The notes under the pieces were generated by a model. The model worked only from the letters and a program-made list of their open reading frames with translations, ran no database searches and was not told where the DNA came from. Shown piece after piece: positions 45,481-55,990 of a stretch of DNA of 64,000 bases. The position numbers and the translations under genes are program-made. Source of the DNA: Agrypnia vestita (Eukaryota > Arthropoda > Insecta > Trichoptera > Phryganeidae); NCBI GenBank assembly GCA_016648135.1, contig JADDOH010000482.1, forward strand, positions 1-64,000, written 5' to 3'. How positions within the stretch are numbered: the first letter of the stretch is position 1; the number at the start of each line of letters is the position of its first letter.

Positions 45481-46170
45481 AGTTGAATGAATTATATAAT
45501 ATTTAAACCATAAATAAACATTTGCCGTTTCACATGACAACTGACAGAAAAATAAGTAATCCTACAATCATTTTACCTAATTACCTATTAAACAATTTTG
45601 CGAAACAGCTTCCATAAAAATAAGCGGAAACCCATATCAAGTCTCTTGACAGACGCTTGTTAATATAACCACCGCAATAACTGAAAGTAAGACCTCAAAA
45701 ATGTGAACATTACACTGGTATTTTATTCTTAAGATAACTTTAACGTATTATTTTATGAAAAAAAAAATTGAAATATAAGTCGTTCAGTATCAAAATACTA
45801 TACCATCATTTTTTTCCGATTTGAATGTCAGTATTTTGGTGAAAATTGTGAAATTTGCTCACTTTCCTGGACGATCGCCTCAACTATCATTCAAGTAGCA
45901 ATCCGAAGTTATTGATTGTTGAAAATCAGCTTAATTAAGACATAAACAAGATATGAAAAAGATGATTTGCTAAGAAAATAGTCCATGGAATAAGAAGGTC
46001 AGCAAACAGAAACATCTAAGCTCTCATTGTTAATTTGGATTATCTGGAAAAATTATGCTTGAATAACGTTTAAGCAATACCTTTTTATCTCGACTTTTTA
46101 ACGGATAAAATAAATTTTTACCGTTTATAATTTGAATTTCTATTCTTTATTTGAATGATAAATAATATTT

Positions 46171-46320
46171 ATACTAGCTGTAACCCGTCAAAAATGACGG
46201 TACTTTTACATGTCGGTTCCTAAGGAATAAGTATTTATTTATATATATAAATAAAATAAAAAATAACTTTCGAACGAACGGATAGACCGACAAAGAAATT
46301 ATTGTAATTGGGACAACTTA
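46171..46320 (+). mobile_element. Hairpin-headed dispersed repeat, copy 4
   Basis: ATACTAGCTGTAACCCGTCA, loop AAAA, TGACGG (stem 46185-46190 and 46195-46200). It ends in GGATAGACCGACAAAG. Confidence 0.6.
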
Positions 46321-47325
46321 CTGATACTTTGAACAAATGTAACTAATTCCAAAATTTGAATACATAACTTATCCTAGAACACAATTTCTCATAATTTTGT
46401 TAGCGAAACTCAAAAGTTTTCTTCGTTCAGTAGGTACCTATGTATATTTGGATAAATCACTTTTTCAATAAACTCTTAAAAATTTTGAACAGATATCTAA
46501 AAATTACAAATAGTTGAAATGATATCAAATACATTGGGAATATAATAATTTTGTGAATAATAATAACAAATCAATTTTAAGTTACGCTCGGTTATAAATA
46601 ATTGAAAATTAAGTCAAAACAATTTAACTTTTACCCCTGATTATAAATTTACAATTATTTACAATGCAACATAAGGACATGTAATTTTTAAACATAGTTA
46701 TAAATAATTTTTGAATTTCCTCAAAACTACAAATTGGTAGAAATATTAGTCATACAGTTTTTTAAAATTGAAAATCGGAAAAAATGCTTTTCATATAACT
46801 GCCGTAATGTTTGATAACGAAGACACACGAGATAGGTAACACGAGGGTGGATAAAGATATAAATTAAAGGGTGCGTGCTAACAACCCCATTGCGCAACCG
46901 AAGCCTTAACATTGCTACCCCGGGGTCGGCGGTCGCAGAGTTTCAACCCTGACCCGTTTTACGGGCGATGAAAATAGGGACAACATTTTCATCGGCTAAA
47001 TGTTGATAACTTTACTTTTATGTTCGGACTGTATTCGTTTGGGCTTTTAGATGTTCGGATGTCATGTTGAAAAATTATTTTCAGAAAATAAAATTTTATT
47101 TGAGTCTCGAATATGATCGAACGTTTTGTGACGGGTCAAAAATGACGTGAGAACAGGGTACTTAACAATTTTTTATTATTAATTCTACCAAGCAATTGTT
47201 GGATTTTATGAAAGACATTTATATTGGCTGTCCGTAAAAGCTTATTAAGTATAATTTCTCAACCAAATGATTGTCTCAAACGTATTTTAAATTAACTTAC
47301 TAACACATTTTTATATCTTGGCACA
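46321..47325. other. No gene recognised
   Basis: AT-rich. A GC-richer patch at 46880-46960 has no open frame of note. A partial GGGTCAAAAATGACG at about 47134 echoes the hairpin-headed repeat. Confidence 0.35.
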
Positions 47326-47327
47326 CC

Positions 47328-47395
47328 ACTTCAGCTTCATTCATACATCTTCTTATTCACGGTTCTTGAAGCTTTTAACAGGGCTTTAATAGTGT
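47328..47395 (-). mobile_element. LINE fragment (48-kb LINE family)
   Basis: CAGCTTCATTCATACATCTT then GAAGCTTTTAACAGGGC resembles 48175-48245. Confidence 0.5.
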
Positions 47396-47589
47396 CACAA
47401 GTGTCTAAAATAAAAGAAACTACACATAATCAAAGTCTTTCGAACAATCTAACAGATGTAAGAAAGAAATCGAAAGCACAGGATTATACGGGATCATCCG
47501 CAAAGTGACCAAATTCACTAAAATAACGAGAAATTTCTAAAACGTTATCTAATTTAAATTGCCGTTGCAAAGCGAGTTTCAATTTATTT

Positions 47590-47850
47590 TGAGGTTTAGT
47601 GAAAATCACAGATAAAGCGAAATATCAACGAAAATAAGTGTTGTGGGATTGTTCGGAAATAAGTGCGATCACAGACGTGTGAATATTCAACGGACAAGTA
47701 TAAAGTGAGGAGTGATTAGTGCGAGATATTGTAAATTTTTAAGAATAAATCTCCAGTTAAATTCGTGTCCGGGAACTTTTTGTAAATTAATAAAATATTA
47801 ATTAATTTAAAGTGCTTCATTTGCCTCCCGCAGCCACGACCGGTGACAAT
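47590..47850 (+). repeat. LTR-like dispersed repeat, copy D
   Basis: AAATTCGTGTCCGGGAACTT, AATATTAATTAATTT and TTCATTTGCCTCCCGCAGCC match copies A-C. It ends CACGACCGGTGACA, which looks like the junction of an LTR with its leader. Confidence 0.5.
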
Positions 47851-48069
47851 TTTAACTTTTAAAATTGTATAAAGGACCTACTTTGTAATTCAATGAAACC
47901 GTGGTTTGCAAGTAACTTGATGTGTGAGCGTTTTGTAAGACGAGGGAAATTTTTTAATTATTTTCTACTTGATTAACTTGATTTGCTATTCAGTTTGTCA
48001 ACCGTGCGTCACGTGATCACAGTTGAGTCGATGGTTCTTCGCTCTCTGCGCGTGTGGGAAATAGTGTAA

Positions 48070-48600
48070 GATTTAACTAACTAACTAACTAACTAACTCA
48101 CCATCATGCTGTTTTCCCGTGGGGGTAGGCAGAGAGGATAGAGCGCCATACTCTTCTGCCCTGACGTACAACTTTCGCTTCATCTACATTCATACATCTT
48201 CGCATGCAAGCTCGATGGTTGTTGAGGCTTCTAACAGGACCATCTTCCAGTATCTGGTTAATCTGGTCATGCCACGTCTTCCGTGGTCGCCCTCTCTTTC
48301 TGGCGCCGTCAACACTTGCACTACATATCTTTCTTACCATTCTTTCCTCATTCATTCGCTCAACATGCCCAAACCACCTGAGCGACCCTATTTTTATTCT
48401 ATGTATTATGTTACGATCAGCTTTATATTCATTCCTAATATCTTCATTCTTTACTCTCATCATACATGGATTTTCCGTACATACGTCTAAGGGATCTCAT
48501 CTCCACTGCATTCAATCTACTTTCGTTCCTCTTCTGCCAGCTCCAGGCTTCACTTCCATACATTAGTTTCGGTACCAGAACTAAAGTGTAAAAGTGAAAA
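48070..48600 (-). pseudogene. RTE-like LINE ORF2 C-terminal region with (GTTA)n tail
   Basis: The minus-strand frame 48463-48104 (119 codons) reads MRVKNEDIRNEYKADRNIIH, SLRWFGHVERMNEERM, ARKRGRPRKTWHDQI and RRCMNVDEAKVVRQGRRVW. Further upstream, in another frame, is WSWQKRNESRLNAVEMRSLRR. It belongs to the post-catalytic region of RTE-like LINEs. The tail (TAAC)n at 48075-48098 is (GTTA)n on the element strand. At least five smaller pieces of this family lie in the window (26.3, 43.5, 45.1, 47.3, 53.3 kb). 5' truncated, no catalytic core. Confidence 0.8.
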
Positions 48601-48889
48601 AGTGTAAAATTTTCCAGAAAAAAAAACAGCCTTATAAGTCAATTACAGTGCGAGCGATGAAACTGTTTGATGGCAATATCACATTTCTGCAAAATCCTTA
48701 AAAGAAGGCAAAAGCAAGTATTGTTGAATAGGCTTCTTGTTTAAGTTACGCAAAATGAAAAAAAAATTAGTGAACCAACGAATTGATTCCATAAGTAACA
48801 ACGAAAGCCATCCTATACATTATAAAGTTAACAGTATTGAAATTAAATTCGTTTAGTGAAAAAATAAAAAGCTATTTTGAATTAATAAT

Positions 48890-49051
48890 CATTATTATAA
48901 TTTATGGAAATTAACTTTGTATACACCACTTTTTTATTGAAAAAAATTCAACATGTTTCAAAGCCAATGGCTTCTTCATCAGGATAACAAATGTACAAAA
49001 ATGAATGTTTGGTGTATACAAAATTAATTTCTATAAATTATAATTATAATG
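48890..49051. mobile_element. Foldback element with about 40-bp arms around a hammerhead-like core
   Basis: The left arm 48890-48928 (ATTATTATAATTTATGGAAA ... GTATACACCA) and right arm 49010-49051 are inverted copies with a few differences. The centre is not palindromic and holds a hammerhead-like motif on the minus strand. The layout recalls the 7.2-kb palindrome. Confidence 0.7.
48946..48987 (-). ncRNA. Hammerhead-like ribozyme motif, weak stem I
   Basis: On the minus strand: CTGATGA (48982-48976), one unpaired A, stem II GAAGCC/GGCTTT with loop ATT, GAAAC, self-complementary stem III ACATGT (48956-48951), then NUH = GTT. The core is intact. Stem I pairs over only about two bases next to the core, so activity is doubtful. 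The extra A before stem II is shared with the 7.2-kb ribozymes. Confidence 0.6.
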
Positions 49052-50627
49052 TCACCACAAAGTAATTTTGCTGTGTTTGAAGAAGAAGTTAATAATAATT
49101 ATTAAAAATTATAATTTTTACAAGATTATTATTGGGTTATATAACGAATCATTTATGTAGATTTTCATTATTTCTTAAGGGAAAATTCTCTTTTTGATAT
49201 TATGCTCTGATAATATAGGAGTGCTTTGGATTCAGAACACGTTTCCGGTACGAATTATGCTCGCAATCTAAGGTTTTAGTGTATTATTAAGATAAAATAC
49301 ATAATAATTTTATTCGCAACAGCTAAAAATGAGGTCTCTTCACATAATCTCTGTCTCGTAAATCCCTATATTTTGTATCCTCTTTATTAACAACATCGAA
49401 CTTTTTTTAATCATTTCCATATATTGTAATTAACCATATCTATTTCAGATCTGCAAAATTTTAAGAATAAATAAATAATATCATTTTCTACATTTTTTTA
49501 AAAATAATATAACAATTCAATATCAATATAACTACGTTTTTGCTTAAGTTACAACATTATACTTGGAATGAACAAAATTTCAAGGCATTACTAATAAATA
49601 ATAAAATAATATAAAAACAATAATATGTATTGTTTTGTTGTTAAAATAGCGATATCCAATCATATTTATCTAAAGAATTCTGATTTTCACAGAAATGCTT
49701 CTATATAAATTAAAAATTTATGAAGGAAGAAGTATTTCGATTAAGAAACATGTATTTTCCTTCGATAAGTTCGTATTCGTTAGGTTTTACATAGTTGCCT
49801 TATCGGTACTTATAGCTCAATCGTGGTTATTTCATTTGGTAAAATGTTCAAGATTTTTTAGCATTTTAAGAAATGCACCTGTTAAATATTGATAAGTTAG
49901 ATGAACACTTCATCCCAACCCCTATTATGGCCCCCGATTACTTATCTACCCCGCGATTGTCAAATTGGTTGGTGTTCATGTAAGGTTCTTATTTTTGTTG
50001 CCGGTACTGTGAGGAAGTTAAAATTGTGCATGGTGATTAAGTTTTCAATTGTCAGGTATTGTTGATAGTTCAGAATTTCTCAATCGGAGTAGCAATCGGC
50101 GGATCGGCAGCAGTTATAAAATAGTACGCTAGAATAGTTTTCAGCTATACGGAGACTTCCACAGAAGAGGTAACGCAAAAACTTACCTTAGGATCCTCCG
50201 ATTTGCCAGAAAACTCGGCACTCCTCTGTAATGGACTGTATGTAGGATGATGGTTGCGGTCTCTACCCTGATCATAATTCAATCTCATGAATGAATACGA
50301 GATAGCGGCGAGAAAATCGATCGAAACAGAATTGCGGCTTGAACAGGAGCGGACTTAGATCGTTCACAGACAGATGTTTATATCGGAGGTATAACAGGCA
50401 GAGAGTTTGCCTATCTCTCCAATGAACAGGCGTTCGAATATATATTATAAAATATATAGATACTGGCGGGACCAATCGATTCAACGCGAAACTTTAGGAT
50501 CAAGCAAGGTGAGTTTCGTTATTTTCTGACTATGGTTTATTTGTTTATATGTATGGTTTATATGTTTATTTACCCCAGAATTTCTTAGTCCGTTTATTAT
50601 TTATATCCGTATGTATCGATATTGACC
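49052..50627. other. No gene recognised
   Basis: AT-rich to 49900, then mixed composition. AAGCAAG|GTGAGT near 50510 looks like a splice donor but no coding exon precedes it convincingly. Confidence 0.35.
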
Positions 50628-50727
50628 TTAATTTATTTAAATGTTCGCTTTCAAGAAACATTTAAATAAATTAAATGGATTGTCTGAACCTCTTTCTCTT
50701 CGCAAGGAAGAGAAAGATGTTCAGACA
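50628..50727. repeat. Two adjacent hairpins
   Basis: Hairpin 1: 18-bp arms 50628-50645 and 50657-50674 (TTAATTTATTTAAATGTT and its complement), loop 11 nt. Hairpin 2: TGTCTGAAC/GTTCAGACA (50681-50689, 50719-50727) plus CTTTCTCTT/AAGAGAAAG (50692-50700, 50708-50716), with a 2x2 internal loop and a 7-nt loop. Confidence 0.8.
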
Positions 50728-51954
50728 GTGGTGTGTGGGGTGAAAATTGAAAAATTACATTCATGAAAAGTACCGTGTCGGGGCAGATCCCTTGACATTT
50801 CTCTCGATTCTAGGCTTTCTGCTGAGAAATTTGAAAGTGAATTTTCTTCAAATAGGTATGGTAAATTATTACTTATCAGTTTTTCCCGGTGATTTGATGT
50901 GGCGGATCATGATGTCGATGCTCAATAGTTCACTTCCGCTATTCTGTAAAGTATATCCGGGTAGCTATGAACTCTTATAACTCGAATACATTATCACATT
51001 TTTGTATCTGCTACGAAAATTCACCTGTCCGTTCCGGGATCACCGTGAAATCTGTACCAGAAGCAATTTTCACATATACAGAGAGCTACGTGTCCATAGA
51101 CATCTGAATAGCCCAGTAACCACAGACTACCAATGATAATTTCCTGAGTACACTGATACCATCAAACTAAGTTTTACATTAATACATTGGAATACAAATC
51201 CGGAGGTCGGAGTGAAACGCTGTTGATCGGCTCAAGAACGGCATAAAAATGGGATCTGTGGTTGCTGTGCCGCTCATTGCTACAAGCGGCTGACGTCACC
51301 AGTACCCTGTCCAGCGTATTATACCTACACACAAAAAAAAAAATAACAGTAAACTATGATATTGTCAAGATAGCCTAAATCAAGATGAACCACATATATT
51401 ATAATCGACTAATTACATGACTGCACTAGGTCTGGAATGTTTTGGAATCATTAGAGAGAACTAGAAGTTTTTCGATTATACCCGAAGTTTCGCGAAACGA
51501 AATTTTCCATAAAAAGAGCGACATAACCGCTACAAGATGTGAAACTAGTGACTAGTGTGAATTATAAAAAAGCCAGCGAAATAAATTAAGAGAATACCAA
51601 CCGGTAACTAAGTACACTAGGAGACTTGAAATCTGAATAAAATGTCCCATAGACAAGTGAAAGTCTCTCGATAGTGGCAATTAATGAAAATTACATAATA
51701 GTGATTACAATTAAGTTTTGGTTCAGTGACTTTTGTGATTAAATAAAATTCGTACGTACATACTACGATCCCATAACAATATGATAAATTGAATATAAAA
51801 TAAATATAAGGTTTATGGAGAAGAGAGAAAATTAAACTTATTTTGATTTTCAATTTCAATTTCATATTAGAGTAAGCCAATCTTTTTATTCATCTATCTC
51901 AAAATTATGTTCACTCATAATTGCCTTGGATAAATAATATTTTTACTATTTATT
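50728..51954. other. No gene recognised
   Basis: The 77-codon frame at 50747-50980 has no known domain. Composition at 51000-51320 is less AT-rich, perhaps an old repeat. Confidence 0.35.
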
Positions 51955-51956
51955 AA

Positions 51957-52260
51957 TTAACGCCCTATAGGGTTTTTACAATAGATAGGTAGAGTGTACA
52001 TTAGCAGAATAGGTATATAGTTTAGAGAAGAAAAAAAAACATAATAACGTGTAAACATAGTAATGACAAAGTTAGATGAAAATACTAAGACTACACATAC
52101 AAACATATAAAGATTAATATAATATAAATTAAAAAGCAAGAAGCATAAGAAAAACATAATAACATAGAAATTTAAAAACAAAAAAAAGTAATAATGTAGA
52201 GAGAGAAGATATAGCACAATCTTTGAAAGTCATAATATAATAATAAAATATACATACAAA
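51957..52260 (-). mobile_element. LINE 3' UTR fragment (28-kb LINE family)
   Basis: On the minus strand it ends TGTAAAAACCCTATAGGGCG then TTAATTAATAAATAG. This is the same terminal box as the (AAAT)n-tailed LINE at 28.0 kb. The hydrophobic 86-codon frame over it is a by-product of AT-rich UTR. Confidence 0.6.
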
Positions 52261-53085
52261 TCAATTATTTAAGTCCAATTCGACAAATACTAGTAATCTT
52301 TCAATACACCTTTTAATATATGTTTGAATAATGTACAGTTATTGGCAAAGACATCCGGTTGTTCGTATCTGTTTGCGAGTCTAGGAAGCTTTAGCAGAGG
52401 GGAATTAAAGAAATAGTTAAATAGAAATAGTAGCTGCAGTTTCCACGGCAAAACCTGCATGACTTCTAGTGATTAATTAATTGATTAAATATTTAGCCTC
52501 CAATTAGGCAAAATTTGTCCATTAATTAGTAGAATAAATAAATTAATATTGTGAACAAATATTTAGGCAAAGCAAATTGCAATGGAAAAAATATCTGAAA
52601 CGGATGGAAAATTCGTTTCGTTTTAAAATAAAATGCAGTTGCAGCATTTCCAACGTTTACGGGTCTCGTTAATGAAAAAACCCACAAAGCCTCATTTTCA
52701 CTGTTGTTTGCCAATAGCCTTTCAATATTTTAAGGGAAACGGGGCTATGTTTACTTTTGTCTGCTGAATAATGCAATGTTCTGGAATAAATTTTATATGT
52801 TTTTTGCGGAAGATTTTTTAGTCTCATTGAGTCAATTCCCAATCCGTATACGAATGTGTTTGTAATACACAGTTTTATGAAGGCCGTGCGAAAATATCCC
52901 TACGGTTACATGTTTTTTCTGCTAACGATATTCTAATATTTGCTTAAAAAAGATTTTTTCGTGATAATTTTATTTCAGTTGTTTTATTATACATTTTGCA
53001 GGTGGTGTGTATTATATTTTTTGGTCATTGTGATATTTATATTATTAAAAGAAAATGTTTAATTTTTATCACATCACTATTTACT
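52261..53085. other. No gene recognised
   Basis: AT-rich with short frames. Confidence 0.4.
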
Positions 53086-53090
53086 GAATA

Positions 53091-53130
53091 ATCATCATAT
53101 TTCGGCGCCAATAGTCGCTTCATCGGAATA
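53091..53130 (-). ncRNA. Decayed hammerhead-like motif
   Basis: On the minus strand CCGATGA (53126-53120; consensus CTGATGA with T to C) is followed by A, a partly pairing GCGAC/GGCGCC stem II and GAAA (53103-53100). Stem III is not self-complementary. Probably inactive. Confidence 0.4.
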
Positions 53131-53274
53131 AAATGTAATACTATTTGTATGAAAAGAAATTTTAACCCCCGTTAATATCAAAATAATAAATGGTTTGATT
53201 CCAAAAGTTAATTCAGAATAGTTATTGATATTGGTATTTCTACGGGGGTATATTCATACTTTTTCTCAAGCAAG

Positions 53275-53390
53275 ATCATCTATTGTTGAGGCTTCAAACA
53301 GGACCATTATCGAATATCTGATTTATCTGGTCGTTCCAAGTCCTCCGCGGACGTCCTTTGTCTATGGTACAGTGCCGTAGAGATAATAAT
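53275..53390 (-). mobile_element. LINE fragment (48-kb LINE family)
   Basis: CAAGATCATCTATTGTTGAG, GCTTCAAACAGGACCATTAT and GGTCGTTCCAAGTCCTCCGC match 48208-48290 in the same orientation. Confidence 0.65.
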
Positions 53391-53394
53391 ATAT

Positions 53395-53770
53395 TATCAC
53401 GGGATCGTTGCGGTGGTAGACAAATCAAAAGCTTGAAATTAATTAAAGTTTTATTTATTAACTAAAATCACTTGATACGAATTTAATTGTAGCACTATTC
53501 TTTGATTCACACAATTTTGAACTTATTTTCACTCGTCTATTGAACACTTTATTCACTATTGAACGGTCGATAGGTACTCTCGTAATTTAATTTTCAGTGG
53601 TGGCGCTGAATCACAAATTTACTAATTCTATCTGGTTTTGCGTTATTTGTCATTACACTTACATTTTCCGCGCGCGCTTTCCACGTAACTTATAACGTCT
53701 CGAGTTCCAGAAACTTCTGGCGTATTTCGATGCATATGGGTTCTTTCAGAATATTTCAAATCCAGGAACC
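53395..53770 (-). repeat. LTR-like dispersed repeat, copy E (inverted)
   Basis: On the minus strand: CGTTATAAGTTACG, then AAAGAATAGTGC, AATTCGTATCAAGTGATTTT, then CTTTTGATTTGTCTACCACC. The second half aligns with copy C at 25.3 kb. The first half supplies a possible TATA-like box (TTATAAG). Confidence 0.55.
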
Positions 53771-54475
53771 TTCAATTGTGGGCCATTCTCCTCAATTTTT
53801 AGAACCTTATGAAAATATATTATATTTTCTATAACATATATAAAACTTAATTTAACTGGTGCTCCTGTGACGGCCGGTGTTGTCGTGAAACCTATATTTA
53901 ATGGTGAAAACGCAATTTATTATCAAATAAAGCGCTGTGGTTTACCTAAGCCAAACGCTAAATTCTGAGCGAGACAACAGACGACCGCCATAAAGCGTTT
54001 TGTGTCTTGGCTAAATATTTGTATGCGCACATCGTACGTGGTACTGGCGTTTACAGTATACTATAGTAATGGATTATGCAATTTATTTTTTAAATAAGTT
54101 GTTAGTTCAGAAACACAAAAATAAATAACTTGAAAGACTTCTGACCTACACGGGAATCTGATTTTAACCGAACTTTTTCATAATTTTATTTTCTATTTCT
54201 TCGTCATTTTATCCGACTTGTGTTAAAGCAAAAATTTAATAATATTCCATATAAGTTGAATTCATGCAGGCACGTGAAGTAAAATTACATAAGTCGCTTA
54301 TCTCTCTAACTATTGATATTAAGATATTGATATCACTACATTTTCAACCCATATTTTGGTAAATTATCCATATGTTAAGTTTTGTGGGGTAGTTTTGTTA
54401 CATCCTGTATATTTTTAATGACTATACTTTTGATGTACGCCTTTTTTATTATACATTTAGTATACTTATTATACA
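53771..54475. other. No gene recognised
   Basis: A weak inverted similarity AAGCCAAACGCT (53948) with AGCGTTTTGTGTCTTGGCT (53993) suggests an old foldback repeat. Otherwise AT-rich. Confidence 0.3.
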
Positions 54476-54479
54476 TAGT

Positions 54480-54900
54480 ACATTTATTGTACGCCCTTAA
54501 GGGCTTTGACAATGTGTGTAAAGTTATAAGAATTTTTACATAAACATAAAACACTCTCTAAAATATACCAAAAAATTAATAGAAATAAAATATTCAATAG
54601 TTGTATAAAAGCTAAAGGTAATGGTTAAAAACCTTCGCAAAAAAAAACAATATACCAGATAAATAAGATATGATAAATAAGAAGATGAAATAAACCCAAA
54701 AAATTATATTAAGAAATAAAACATTTAAAAAAAAGAAATAAACAATCATCAACACACTTAAAAATAAATAAATATATAGGTATAACAAATGATTAGTTTA
54801 AAAGTATACAGTAATAATTAAAACATTTGATATATTAATAAAACGGTAAAAATTAAGAATAATTAGTAAAAATCAAATTCAGAATGGTACTAATTCAAGG
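54480..54900 (-). mobile_element. LINE 3' UTR fragment (28-kb LINE family)
   Basis: Minus-strand end CAAAGCCCTTAAGGGCGTAC, same terminal box as at 28.0 and 51.96 kb. The A-rich body to about 54900 is consistent with the 3' UTR. The upper boundary is uncertain. Confidence 0.5.
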
Positions 54901-55065
54901 AGAACAAAAAATACATAAAAAAGTCCATTAAACTGTACTCAATTCTACCAGCACATGCTAAGTGTAAGTAATTCTTTAGTTCGGGTATGCTCCTACAACG
55001 AAAAATGTCAACGAATTTCGAAAACTTATTTCCAAGGCGTGTCATTTATGTCATTTTTGTTCCAG

Positions 55066-55155
55066 ATGTCCTAATATGGGTTGCGCATGCGCCCTGGCAC
55101 GCGCGGTGGCCTTCTCCCTGATGCTGTGTCAAGTCTCAGCCCTGGCTTCTGATAT
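55066..55155 (+). CDS. Cys-loop ligand-gated ion channel subunit, signal-peptide exon
   Basis: The exon lies between acceptor TTTTGTTCCAG (ends 55065) and donor GTGAGT (55156-55161). Translation starts at ATG 55076-55078. An ATG-TCC-TAA minimal ORF at the exon start precedes it. It encodes 26 residues plus two bases: MGCACALARAVAFSLMLCQV followed by SALASD. This is a classic signal peptide with hydrophobic core and a likely cut after SALA, as a channel subunit needs to enter the secretory pathway. The split codon AT|A joins the exon at 60629 in phase. The exon's high GC against AT-rich flanks supports selection. The identity comes from the next exon. Confidence 0.78.
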
Positions 55156-55639
55156 GTGAGTATTAAATTTTTTATTTATTTATTCAATAAAGTATGGAGG
55201 ACTCCGCCTCTAACATCCGACTTCTTCAGTATTCGATGCATGCATTGTCATTGTTATGTAAAAGAAGGAAAGCACGCGGTACCCATGTAATAAAAAATAA
55301 AATTAATACCCTTTCAAACTAATGGTTTGATAGTTAGCACGCGCGCTGTCGTGAAGCCGTGATCGAGAAGAAAATGGCAAAGCTCTAAAGTGGCGTGCGC
55401 GTTGTGGCGGCTCTGCCGAGCCACGCGCGCACATTCAATACACTTGGCTCCACACCCGAGAACATTCAAAAGGTGAATGCAATTAAGGTGTTCTGGAAGA
55501 GCTGGCATCCTTATATCCTTTGTGCCTTTATATTGTTATTACACACTTTGTGTTTTGTATGTGCTTATAGATCGTGTTAATGTATTGAAATATTACTTAC
55601 TGTATTGAAATATTTTGGTGGTTTACCTATGTATATTTT
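55156..55639. other. Intron sequence, nothing recognised
   Basis: Start of the 5.5-kb intron. Opposing short frames at 55314-55580 overlap each other and look accidental. Confidence 0.4.
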
Positions 55640-55990
55640 TTTAAATAATAAAGAAGTGAACTGACGGGACAATGAGGGCAAAATTTTGGATGGCAGCCAT
55701 GCGGCCCTTTTTGATTTGCAGTGCTGGGTTGCAAGGTTGCCTTTAGCATTAAAAAATGCCAACCTGGCCGCGAATGAGTAGGGCCGATATAGAATCTTTT
55801 GCTTATAAAACGGTCCTGGGTAAGCGGTGGGTCTGCCCTCATTAGAAGAGCTGAACAAGCACCGCGAAACGAGTCGTGTCTCCGTCGCCGGATCGAGCGC
55901 CGGATCTCCACCGCGTGGCTAGACTGTATCCGTGGACTTTTGTGTTGCATCATCTTACTTGCTCCCGGTGGTATCCCCCTGGTATAAATA
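55640..55990 (+). promoter_or_regulatory. GC-rich block with TATA-like box, LTR-like or promoter-like
   Basis: Inside the first coding intron a block of balanced composition contains GCTTATAAAACGG (TATA-like, 55801-55813). A GC-rich leader follows (GAAACGAGTCGTGTCTCCGT), and it ends at CTGGTATAAATAAA. The frames on both strands are mutually overlapping. It resembles a solitary LTR of a retrotransposon or a CpG-containing promoter. I cannot distinguish these. Confidence 0.3.

Noticed and set aside
50270..50515. Exon ending at AAGCAAG|GTGAGT
   Set aside because: A donor-like site alone; no acceptor and no protein-like frame support it.
51957..52217. Hydrophobic 86-codon minus-strand frame
   Set aside because: It lies in the A-rich 3' UTR of a LINE; the composition follows the base bias.
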